64,000 bases of DNA from Sulfurimonas sp. HSL3-2 (GTDB taxonomy: Bacteria; Campylobacterota; Campylobacteria; Campylobacterales; Sulfurimonadaceae), in contig NZ_CP147917.1 in assembly GCF_039645965.1 (NCBI RefSeq), positions 1,302,001-1,366,000 of the forward strand, read 5' to 3'. Shown piece by piece: positions 45,987 to 54,632 of the stretch; the first letter of the stretch is position 1, and each line of letters opens with the position of its first letter. A model generated the notes under the pieces. The model did not search any database, had not been told where the DNA came from, and was given only the letters and a program-made list of their open reading frames with translations. A program made the position numbers and the translations under genes.

Positions 45987-48900
45987 TTAGTCTCCTTTAT
46001 CAACGTTTAACGGTAATTTTTTAAGGTTTTTAGGGCGAACCAGCCAGAAGTTTCTTATATCTTCTCTAAAATTATCTAAAATATCTCTAGCTTTTTCACT
46101 TGATGTTTCAACCAAGTACTCTTTTAACAGACGTTTGAGGTAATGACGAGCTTCGTCACCGTCATCCGTATCTATTCTTACAGCTTCGACAAGTTCACGG
46201 TTTACATTCTCTATAAAGTCATGTTTTTTATCATATACGAATGCAACACCGCCTGTCATACCTGCACCGAAGTTGATACCTGTCTCACCAAGGATCACGA
46301 CTATACCGCCTGTCATATATTCACAAGCGTTATCTCCTGCACCCTCTACGATCGCTAATGCTCCTGAGTTACGGACAGCAAAACGCTCACCTACGTTTCC
46401 TGAGATAAACAGTTTTCCAGAAGTCGCACCGTAAAGACATGTGTTCCCGCCTGCACTGAACTCTTCACCCTCGTTTTTAGAAGTAACGACTATCTTACCG
46501 CCGTGAAGACCTTTTCCGATATAGTCATTTGCAACACCCTCTAGGTATAAAGAGACACCGTTGATCAAAAATGCACCGAATGCCTGACCTGCGATACCTT
46601 TTAGTTCCATAGTAATAGTGTCTTCTTTAAGACCTGCATCACCGTAATACTGTGCTATTTCACCGCTTATAAGCGCACCGAAACTTCTATGGATGTTTTT
46701 GATCTCTTTTGTTATTCTAATCGGATGATCAGGATGCTTGATAGCAGGCATCACTTCATTTAAGATAGATTTTTCAAACGAGTTGTCGTCAAAAGGCATA
46801 TTGAAAGGCTCTTGACAAGTATTTACACCCTCTACTTGGTGTAAAACCGATGAGAAGTCGAATTTTTGTGCGAACTTATCATCTACGACTTTAAGCAGAT
46901 CGCTTCTACCGATCAGCTCTTCCATCGTTTTATAACCAAGACCGGCCATGATAGCTCTTACATCTTCAGCAAGAAGAGTAAAATAGTTTACCACTTGGTG
47001 TACGTGACCTTTAAAGAAATCATTTCTCAGTTTTTCGTTTTGTGTAGCGACACCCACCGAACATTTGTTTAAATGACAGATACGAAGCATCTTACAACCG
47101 ACGATCGCAAGAACACCTGTACCGAATGCATAACTCTCAGCACCAAGCATCGCAGCTTTTACGACATCAAGACCTGTTTTTAATCCACCGTCAGTCTGAA
47201 CTTCGACAAGACGTCTAAGATCATTTACTTTAAGTGCATTGTGAGCCTCGCTAAGACCTATCTCCCAAGGGTTACCCGCATATTTGATAGATGTTAGAGG
47301 TGCAGCACCCGTACCACCGTCGCCGCCTGAGATAATGATCTTGTCAGCATACGCTTTAGCGACACCTGCCGCAATAGTCCCGACACCCGCAGTAGAAACA
47401 AGTTTCACTGCGATACGAGCTTTTGGATTCACCTGTTTAAGGTCAAATATCAACTGTGCCAGATCCTCGATAGAGTAGATATCGTGGTGAGGCGGAGGCG
47501 AGATAAGCGTTACACCAGGGATCGTATGACGAAGACGTGCGATAAGCTCAGTTACCTTATGCCCAGGAAGCTGTCCACCCTCACCCGGTTTTGCACCTTG
47601 AGCGACTTTGATCTGGATCTCTTCAGCTGAACGAAGATACGCAGGTGTAACACCAAAACGTCCCGAAGCGACCTGTTTGATCTTCGAGTTACGGTCAGTA
47701 TCGAAACGAACTGCGTCTTCTCCACCTTCTCCCGAGTTCGATTGTGCACCGATCTGATTCATAGCCATTGCTATCGTCTCATGTGCTTCAGGGCTGATAG
47801 AACCAAGACTCATAGCAGCAGATGCAAAACGTTTGAAAATAGCCTCTTTTGGTTCGACCTCTGAGATATCTATCGGAGCTCTGTCAGATTTAAACTCAAA
47901 GAAATCACGAATAAATTTAAGACCACGGTTATTGACTATCGATTTGAACTTCTCAAAATCTTTTTTATCACCCGATTTTACTACAGCATGAAGCGAGTGG
48001 ATAACGTCCGGACCGAAATCATGATACTCTTGACCGTTATAGAACTTGTAATATCCGCCAATTTTCAGAGGGAATATTTTGTTAAATCCATCCTCTTTAT
48101 ATGCCGCTTTATGGTTCTCTTGCAGTTTCGCATCTATATCAGCATAGCTAAGACCAGGAACTAAGATATGAGAACCTTCAAAACACTCAGCCGTAATATC
48201 TCTTCCAAGACCTATGATGTCAAAAAGACCTGTATTTCTATATGAAGCAACAGTAGAGATACCCATTTTTGACATGATTTTCAGGATCCCGGCATTGATC
48301 GCACCGTGAACAGATTTCAGTGCTTCTTGACAAGATGTACCGCTGTATTTTGTTTTTTCAAGCTCTTTTGCAACAGTGATGAAAAGCAGGCTTGGATATA
48401 CTGCACTTGCCCCGTAACCGATTAGTACCGCAGCACTATGAGAATCCACGACTTCTGAAGTCGAAGCGACTATAGATACAAGATGTCTCAATTTGACTTC
48501 AAGCAATGCATGGTTTAAACGTCCCACTGCCATTGCCATAGGGATAACACGCTTTGTCTGACTAAGTTCTACGTCATCAAGAATGACAATACGTACGTTG
48601 TCATTCTTTACGCTCTCTATTACATTTTTTACAAGATCATCCAGTGCTGATTTCAAATCTGTATCATACGCTGTTGAAAAAGTAGCATTTTTATAGAAGT
48701 CTTGGTAACTCGGTGACTTTTTATCTCCAAAAGATTTTAAGACCTCAAGTTTTTCAAAAGTGATCACAGGTGAGATAGCTTTTAATCTATGTGCATGTGA
48801 CGGAAGTTCACCAAGAATATTGTGAGCTTCACCGAACCCGGTATTTAAACTCATTACCACTTTTTCACGGATCGGGTCGATCGGCGGGTTTGTTACCTGA

Positions 48901-50426
48901 GCGAATTTTTGTTTAAAATAGTCAGTGAATGAACGTTGTTTATCACTAAACGCTGCAAGCGGAGTATCATCCCCCATAGAACCTACAGCTTCTTTACCGT
49001 CACGGATCATTGGTTCGATAACCTGTTCTACGACTTCATGAGTAATATTGAAATATCTTTGTCTTTTTATAAGATCTGACTCTTCAAAGTCACATTGACT
49101 TAAATATTGCTCTTCAACATGTTCTTGAAGATAGATCATATGCTCGTTAAGCCATTTCATATACGGGTTTGAACTTTTTAGATAATCATTGATCTGTTCA
49201 TCTTTAAGAACTTTTCCGTATTTGAGGTCAAGACCGATCATCTGTCCTGATTTTAGACGTCCACGCTCTTTAATGTTATCTTCGTCGATATCGATAACAC
49301 CGTATTCACTAGCGATCAATAACGTGTCATCTTTTGTAATAATATATTTTGATGGACGTAGTCCGTTTCTGTCAAGTACACATCCGATGTAACGACCGTC
49401 AGTCAGTGAGAATGCCGCAGGACCGTCCCATGCTTCAAATACAGTCGACTGATACTCGTAAAACGCGCGAAGCTCAGGATCCATATGCGGAGCGTTCTGC
49501 CAAGCACTAGGGATGACAGCACGAGCAGCTTTAAAGAAATCCATACCGTTTACAAGAAGGAATTCTAAAAAGTTATCCGCACTTGCACTGTCAGATGATG
49601 CAGGCTGAAGGATCGGAAGTATGCGAGAAAGCTCTTCATCTGTAAACACTTCACTTTTGATCGACTCAGATTTGATAGCTACATTAAATCTATTTCCCTC
49701 TACAGAGTTGATCTCACCGTTGTGTGCAACAGCACGGAACGGTTGAGCAAGACGCCATTCAGGAAGTGTGTTCGTCGAGAATCTTTGATGAAACAGTGCA
49801 AAAGAGATCTTGAACTCTTTATCTTGAAGGTCTTTATAGAACTCTTTGATATGCGTAGGCATAACAAGACCTTTATAAGACAACACTTTTGACGACATTG
49901 ATGAGATATAGAAGTTTCTATCATCTGTAAGTGCGTGTTCACACTCTTTTCTGCTTAGATATAAAAGTGCATCGAAACGCTCAGATGCCATAATTGAATT
50001 TGAAGCAATAAATAGTTGAATAATATTTGGTAAAGTTTGTTTTGCCTGTTCTCCTAAAGCGTTAATATCTACCGGTACATCACGTACCAATACAACCTTT
50101 AGGTCATTTTTCATACAAATTTTTTCGATTACGTCTATTTGATCTCTGTTTTTTGTAAATACAGATGCTACGGCAAATTGATCCGGAAGTTCGATTCCTG
50201 CAGCCTGCGCTTGTTTACGCATAAATTCTACAGGCATAGATAGTAAAAGTCCGCTACCGTCCCCTGTTTTTCCGTCAGCTGCAACTGCACCACGGTGCAT
50301 CATTCTTTCAAGTGCTGTAATGGCATTTTCTAGGTTTTCATGTGATGAGCGGTTTTTGATGTTAGCGATCAGACCAAAACCACAGTTATCTTTAAAAGAT
50401 CTTAATAAGTCATTATATTCAACCAT
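45987..50426 (-). CDS. gltB: Glutamate synthase large subunit
   Basis: A ~1479-residue enzyme. The class II glutaminase domain begins at CGFGLIANIKN, where the cysteine becomes the N-terminal nucleophile after removal of a short propeptide. The FMN-binding synthase domain includes GRFGVTPAYL, GAKPGEGGQLPGHKV and ISGGDGGTGAAP. The 3Fe-4S cysteines are in CKMLRICHLNKC, and a C-terminal beta-helix closes the protein. ATG 50426 has GGAG eight bases upstream and fits better than the 50456 start. It is the first gene of a long minus-strand operon and the sink for ammonia from the guanidine and nitrate pathways in this window. Confidence 0.96.
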   Translation of the reverse strand: MVEYNDLLRSFKDNCGFGLIANIKNRSSHENLENAITALERMMHRGAVAADGKTGDGSGLLLSMPVEFMRKQAQAAGIELPDQFAVASVFTKNRDQIDVIEKICMKNDLKVVLVRDVPVDINALGEQAKQTLPNIIQLFIASNSIMASERFDALLYLSRKECEHALTDDRNFYISSMSSKVLSYKGLVMPTHIKEFYKDLQDKEFKISFALFHQRFSTNTLPEWRLAQPFRAVAHNGEINSVEGNRFNVAIKSESIKSEVFTDEELSRILPILQPASSDSASADNFLEFLLVNGMDFFKAARAVIPSAWQNAPHMDPELRAFYEYQSTVFEAWDGPAAFSLTDGRYIGCVLDRNGLRPSKYIITKDDTLLIASEYGVIDIDEDNIKERGRLKSGQMIGLDLKYGKVLKDEQINDYLKSSNPYMKWLNEHMIYLQEHVEEQYLSQCDFEESDLIKRQRYFNITHEVVEQVIEPMIRDGKEAVGSMGDDTPLAAFSDKQRSFTDYFKQKFAQVTNPPIDPIREKVVMSLNTGFGEAHNILGELPSHAHRLKAISPVITFEKLEVLKSFGDKKSPSYQDFYKNATFSTAYDTDLKSALDDLVKNVIESVKNDNVRIVILDDVELSQTKRVIPMAMAVGRLNHALLEVKLRHLVSIVASTSEVVDSHSAAVLIGYGASAVYPSLLFITVAKELEKTKYSGTSCQEALKSVHGAINAGILKIMSKMGISTVASYRNTGLFDIIGLGRDITAECFEGSHILVPGLSYADIDAKLQENHKAAYKEDGFNKIFPLKIGGYYKFYNGQEYHDFGPDVIHSLHAVVKSGDKKDFEKFKSIVNNRGLKFIRDFFEFKSDRAPIDISEVEPKEAIFKRFASAAMSLGSISPEAHETIAMAMNQIGAQSNSGEGGEDAVRFDTDRNSKIKQVASGRFGVTPAYLRSAEEIQIKVAQGAKPGEGGQLPGHKVTELIARLRHTIPGVTLISPPPHHDIYSIEDLAQLIFDLKQVNPKARIAVKLVSTAGVGTIAAGVAKAYADKIIISGGDGGTGAAPLTSIKYAGNPWEIGLSEAHNALKVNDLRRLVEVQTDGGLKTGLDVVKAAMLGAESYAFGTGVLAIVGCKMLRICHLNKCSVGVATQNEKLRNDFFKGHVHQVVNYFTLLAEDVRAIMAGLGYKTMEELIGRSDLLKVVDDKFAQKFDFSSVLHQVEGVNTCQEPFNMPFDDNSFEKSILNEVMPAIKHPDHPIRITKEIKNIHRSFGALISGEIAQYYGDAGLKEDTITMELKGIAGQAFGAFLINGVSLYLEGVANDYIGKGLHGGKIVVTSKNEGEEFSAGGNTCLYGATSGKLFISGNVGERFAVRNSGALAIVEGAGDNACEYMTGGIVVILGETGINFGAGMTGGVAFVYDKKHDFIENVNRELVEAVRIDTDDGDEARHYLKRLLKEYLVETSSEKARDILDNFREDIRNFWLVRPKNLKKLPLNVDKGD

Positions 50427-50615
50427 ATATTCACTCCAAATTGTTATTTTTTTCAAATTTTCTTCAAAAAAAGAGAAAATTTAATCTATTTTTAAATAAA
50501 CTTAGTCTATTTAGAAAAATTACGTGTCAATTGTATCTAATAAAGAATTAAAAAAGTATTTAATCGTAATAATATTGTTTTAAAAATTTAAATTCGTGTA
50601 AAATGGAAGCACACT

Positions 50616-51233
50616 ATGCAGGGCTATATAATAAATATCAATCGGGCTAAAGATGAAGATCTTATAGTCACAATAATATCCAAGGATAACTTACAAATAG
50701 TTTATCGATTTTACGGTGCAAGACACGGTGTAATAAATCTTGGATTCAAGATAGACTATGAACTTGAAGGTTCGGTAAAAAGCTCCATTTCCAGATTAAG
50801 AGATGTGATCCATCTAAGTTTTAGATGGATATCCGACAGAAACCGACTAAGAGTATGGCAAGATTTTATAGCACTTTTTCATCAACACCTCAAACAAGCC
50901 GAAGATATCGGAGAGTTCTACTTTAAACTGATAGATGAAGCCGCACTGAAATGGGATAAACAAAATCCAAAACGTGTGGCCGTGGAATCTTACATCAAAC
51001 TTTTAAGGTATGAAGGACGCTTACATGTAGAGAACAGATGTTTTTTATGCAGTGAGAATATTCCTGAAAAAATATCTGTAATCAGAGGCTATCTGCCTAC
51101 GCATTTTGAGTGCTCACATACCTATGCGATCAATAAAGATGCTCTGAATGAACTCTTTGAAAACGACTCTTCACTCTTCTTAAACGACAAAGAAATCGAC
51201 AGACTTTGGTACGTATTGCTTGAAGGATTATAA
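50616..51233 (+). CDS. recO: DNA repair protein RecO (epsilon-type)
   Basis: A 205-residue RecO. The OB-fold start (MQGYIININRAKDEDLIVTIIS) and a C-terminal cysteine pair (CFLCSENIPEKISV, later HFECSH) fit the short RecO variants of Campylobacterota. It partners RecR in loading RecA. It is divergent from gltB across a 189-bp A/T-rich region and precedes the membrane response regulator by 58 bp. Confidence 0.85.
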   Translation: MQGYIININRAKDEDLIVTIISKDNLQIVYRFYGARHGVINLGFKIDYELEGSVKSSISRLRDVIHLSFRWISDRNRLRVWQDFIALFHQHLKQAEDIGEFYFKLIDEAALKWDKQNPKRVAVESYIKLLRYEGRLHVENRCFLCSENIPEKISVIRGYLPTHFECSHTYAINKDALNELFENDSSLFLNDKEIDRLWYVLLEGL

Positions 51234-51291
51234 AGTTTAAGAAAAAAGAGTTTATCATATAGAAGTCATTATTTGAAATCAAGGGAAACAA

Positions 51292-52404
51292 ATGAATAAA
51301 ATCAATGAGTTCTTCACACAATACCTCGCAGAAACAATCGTCTTAATCTTAGTTATTTTTTTAGTCTTGCTTTATGTCATCATCAAACAAAGAAGCGACA
51401 AACCAAAAGACCTGAAAGAGCATGAAGAACCAGAGAAAGATGAAAAAAGACATATTAATATATTTAGCACCACTCCAGAGGAAAAAACTGAAGAAGCAGT
51501 AGAAGAAGAGGTGGAAGAAGAACTCCAAGAGCCTGAAGAGATAGAAGAAGTACCGGCTAAAGCAGAGGCTGCACCGGCTATAAAGATCATCAAAAAGAAG
51601 CGTGAGTTTGTTTCACACGGGCCAATAACAAAAGAGAGTTTTAATATTTTTGCAGGTTCAAAACTACTTGTCGCAGAAGACAATATGATCAACCAGAAAG
51701 TCATCAACGGTATACTCGGTGATTCCGGGATGATCGTAGTAATGGCAGATGACGGTCAGGAGGCTTTAGATATCCTGCAAAAGGACAAAGATTTCTCTAT
51801 TGTCCTTATGGATGCACATATGCCTAGAGTCGATGGGTATGAAGCGACAAGACAGATAAGACAAGACAGCTCTTTAGATCATCTTCTTGTTGTTGCTCTA
51901 AGCGGTGATACTGCGGCAGACGACATCAGAAAGATGTACAATGTAGGTATGCAGGAGCATCTTGAAAAACCTTTAAAGATGGATAAACTTTTTGAAGTGA
52001 TCTATTGCTATATCGACATGAAAGATGATCCTCAGTCTTCTGAACAAGCAGATGAAAACCGAGAGTACGATGAGATACTCAATATCGAAGAGGGTCTTGA
52101 GATCTGTGGTGGAGACAATGATCTTTATAAAGAGGTACTGTCTGAGTTTACGACTATGTATCAAGACTCCGACCAAAAGATAAAACTCTTTATGGCAAAA
52201 GATGACATAGATTCCATACAAAGACTCCTTTTAGACATATCGGGGATTTCTGCGAATATCGGTGCTGATAGATTAGCTGATGTCTCAACGGAATTTAGAG
52301 AAGTTTTAAACAACCACCAAGAAAATAACTACTTTGAAGCTGAAGAAAAATTCAAAGACACTCTCTCTCAAGTCCTTACTAAAATAGAAGCTCATATGAG
52401 CTAA
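51292..52404 (+). CDS. Membrane-anchored response regulator with a degenerate Hpt domain
   Basis: A 370-residue protein. One membrane helix lies at about 12-32, followed by an acidic, proline-rich linker (~40-110). A receiver domain at ~122-245 has acidic pocket E129/D130, phosphoacceptor D174 in VLMDAHMP, S204 and K227. The C-terminal ~265-370 region has the shape of a histidine phosphotransfer domain, including SGISANIGADRLADV, but the usual phospho-histidine and lysine of A-H-x-x-K-G are leucine (~L314) and serine (~S317). It can accept phosphate at the receiver but not relay it through this Hpt. No output domain is seen. Confidence 0.8.
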   Translation: MNKINEFFTQYLAETIVLILVIFLVLLYVIIKQRSDKPKDLKEHEEPEKDEKRHINIFSTTPEEKTEEAVEEEVEEELQEPEEIEEVPAKAEAAPAIKIIKKKREFVSHGPITKESFNIFAGSKLLVAEDNMINQKVINGILGDSGMIVVMADDGQEALDILQKDKDFSIVLMDAHMPRVDGYEATRQIRQDSSLDHLLVVALSGDTAADDIRKMYNVGMQEHLEKPLKMDKLFEVIYCYIDMKDDPQSSEQADENREYDEILNIEEGLEICGGDNDLYKEVLSEFTTMYQDSDQKIKLFMAKDDIDSIQRLLLDISGISANIGADRLADVSTEFREVLNNHQENNYFEAEEKFKDTLSQVLTKIEAHMS

Positions 52405-52409
52405 ACAAT

Positions 52410-52430
52410 CTTTAGTCGCATAGACTAAAG
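52410..52430. terminator. Hairpin after the response regulator gene
   Basis: Perfect 8-bp stem CTTTAGTC / GACTAAAG with a five-base loop, six bases after the stop at 52404 and about 80 bases before htpG. The following bases are A-rich on the plus strand rather than T-rich, so it may stabilise the transcript end or terminate weakly. Confidence 0.45.
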
Positions 52431-52510
52431 AAAGCTAATGCAACTTGCATCTATTTACCTTTTTTTGATATACTTTCACTCAACTTTATATATCAAAAAA
52501 AGGAATTAAT

Positions 52511-54403
52511 ATGGCAAAACATAAGTTTCAAACTGAAGCAAATCAAATATTACATCTTATGATCCACTCTTTATATTCAAATAAAGAGATCTTTCTGCGT
52601 GAACTTATATCTAACGGCTCGGACGCATTAGATAAACTGAATATGTTAGTTCTGACAGATGAAAAATATAAAAATGTACAGTTCAATCCTCGTATAGATA
52701 TCATACCAAACAAAGAAAACAAGACATTAACTATCAAAGACAGCGGTATCGGTATGAATGAAGAGGACCTTATAAACAATATAGGTACGATCGCTAAATC
52801 AGGTACAAAAGCTTTTATCGAAAGTCTAAGCGGAGATCAAAAGAAAGATTCTCAACTTATCGGTCAGTTCGGTGTCGGTTTTTATGCAGCATTTATGGTA
52901 GCAGGTAAAGTCGAAGTCGTAACGAAAAAAGCGGGTGAAGATCAAGCATTTAAATGGACAAGTGCCGGCGACGGAGAATTTGAACTTGATTCTGCTGAAC
53001 GTGAAGGACATGGAACGACTATCACACTTTTTCTAAACGATGATGAGCATGAGTTCTTAGAAGAGCATAGAATCTCCAGCATAATCGAAAAATATTCTAA
53101 CCATATCCCGTTCCCGATCTTTATGGACAAAGAGCACTATACTCCTGCAAAAAAAGATGATGACGGAAAAGAGATAGAAGCAGCAAAGACTGAGATCGTC
53201 AATGAGCAGGTCAATAAAGCAAACGCTCTTTGGACTATCTCAAAATCAGAGGTCAGCGATGACGAGTATAAAGACTTCTATAAAAGTATCGCTCATGACT
53301 CGACAGACCCTCTTATGTGGACACATAACAAAGCTGAGGGTGCCATAGAGTATACGACACTGTTTTACATCCCTTCTAAAGCACCTATGGATATGTATCG
53401 TGTTGATTATCAGCCTGGTATCAAGCTTTATATCAACCGTGTATTTATCACAGATGACGAAAAAGAGTTGATGCCTACATACCTTCGTTTCTTAAGAGGT
53501 GTGATCGATTCAAAAGACCTGCCGTTAAACGTAAGCCGTGAGATACTTCAAAACAATGCGATTTTGGCAAAGATCAAAAGTGCATCTGTGAAAAAAGTTT
53601 TATCAGAACTCTCAAAAATGGCTAAAAACGATGCAGAAAAATATGATACTTTTATAAAAGAGTTCGGTAATGTCTTAAAAGAGGGTCTGTACTCTGACTA
53701 TGCAAACCGTGAAAGGATCTTAGACCTTTTAAGATTCAGCACACTCAACTCAGATGAGAAAACATCTCTTGAAGAGTTCGTTAAAAATGTCGATGCTGAG
53801 AAAAAAGAGATCTATTATATCACGGCAAAATCGACTGTAAGCATGCTTAAAAATAATCCTGCACTTGAAAGATTTAAAGCAAAAGGGATCGATGTACTTA
53901 TTTTAAACGAAGAGGTCGATACGATCGTCTTCCCAATGGTAAACGAATACAAAGAGTATAAGCTTGTAAATGTGACCGACGCTAAATTTGAAGAGAGCGA
54001 AGAGGATAAGAAAGCAAAAGAGGAAAGTAAAAAAGAGTATGAAGCGTTAACAAAAGAACTTAAAGATACTCTCGGTGAAGATATCAAAGACGTTGAAGTC
54101 ACATATGACCTTACAGACTCTGCCGTTGCTATAAAAGAGGATAAAGAAGATCCTTCATATATGATGGCACAGATGATGAGACAGATGGGTCAAGGCGGTG
54201 ATATCCCGATGCCAAAACCGATCCTTCAGATCAATCCAAATCATGAATTGATCAAGAAGCTCAAAGACTCTGCTGACCAAAATCTTATCAGCGACGCTGC
54301 ACATGTACTGCTTGATCAGGCAAAACTGTTTAACGGTATGGAGATAGATGATCTGCCTTCATTTATCGCTAAGCTTAACCGCATCATCACAAAAGCACTC
54401 TAA
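52511..54403 (+). CDS. htpG: Molecular chaperone HtpG (Hsp90)
   Basis: A 630-residue bacterial Hsp90. The GHKL ATPase domain shows FLRELISNGSDALDKL, IKDSGIGMNEEDL, IGTIAKSGTK and GQFGVGFYAAFMVA. The middle domain includes YINRVFITDD and LPLNVSREILQNN with the catalytic arginine. The C-terminal dimerisation region is usual. It is transcribed alone, between two hairpins. Confidence 0.97.
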   Translation: MAKHKFQTEANQILHLMIHSLYSNKEIFLRELISNGSDALDKLNMLVLTDEKYKNVQFNPRIDIIPNKENKTLTIKDSGIGMNEEDLINNIGTIAKSGTKAFIESLSGDQKKDSQLIGQFGVGFYAAFMVAGKVEVVTKKAGEDQAFKWTSAGDGEFELDSAEREGHGTTITLFLNDDEHEFLEEHRISSIIEKYSNHIPFPIFMDKEHYTPAKKDDDGKEIEAAKTEIVNEQVNKANALWTISKSEVSDDEYKDFYKSIAHDSTDPLMWTHNKAEGAIEYTTLFYIPSKAPMDMYRVDYQPGIKLYINRVFITDDEKELMPTYLRFLRGVIDSKDLPLNVSREILQNNAILAKIKSASVKKVLSELSKMAKNDAEKYDTFIKEFGNVLKEGLYSDYANRERILDLLRFSTLNSDEKTSLEEFVKNVDAEKKEIYYITAKSTVSMLKNNPALERFKAKGIDVLILNEEVDTIVFPMVNEYKEYKLVNVTDAKFEESEEDKKAKEESKKEYEALTKELKDTLGEDIKDVEVTYDLTDSAVAIKEDKEDPSYMMAQMMRQMGQGGDIPMPKPILQINPNHELIKKLKDSADQNLISDAAHVLLDQAKLFNGMEIDDLPSFIAKLNRIITKAL

Positions 54404-54426
54404 GCTAAAGGAACTTTTCCTTTAGC
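54404..54426 (+). terminator. htpG terminator hairpin
   Basis: A perfect 10-bp stem (GCTAAAGGAA / TTCCTTTAGC, loop CTT) begins directly after the htpG stop codon and is followed by CCTCCCTTTTAC, a weakly pyrimidine-rich tail. It fits an intrinsic terminator. Confidence 0.7.
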
Positions 54427-54552
54427 CCTCCCTTTTACAAAAACTCTCATCTGCTACAATTATCTTAAAAATCATTATAACAAAAATGTGATTTTGTCAA
54501 CTCTTCTATTGTATATTTTATAATCAAAATGCAAATTACATACTCAAAATAA

Positions 54553-54606
54553 TGTTTATTTTTTAATCAAACTACTACATAATTGTCGGACTTTTTATTA
54601 TAAAAT
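54553..54606 (+). promoter_or_regulatory. Weak nitrogen-operator-like site before the CheW sensor gene
   Basis: TGTTTATTTTTTAATCA at 54553-54569 has one perfect half (TTTAATCA) and a half with two mismatches. A TAAAAT -10-like box begins 40 bases from its centre (54601), the same geometry as at the stronger sites. The surroundings are very A/T-rich, so a chance match is quite possible. Confidence 0.3.
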
Positions 54607-54632
54607 TTCCTATCAAATTTATACTATGAAAG

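Noticed and set aside
50457-50615. Nitrogen operator upstream of gltB
   Set aside because: Only isolated TTTAATC half-sites occur (near 50480 and 50559), without the matching half and without a -10 box 40 bp away.
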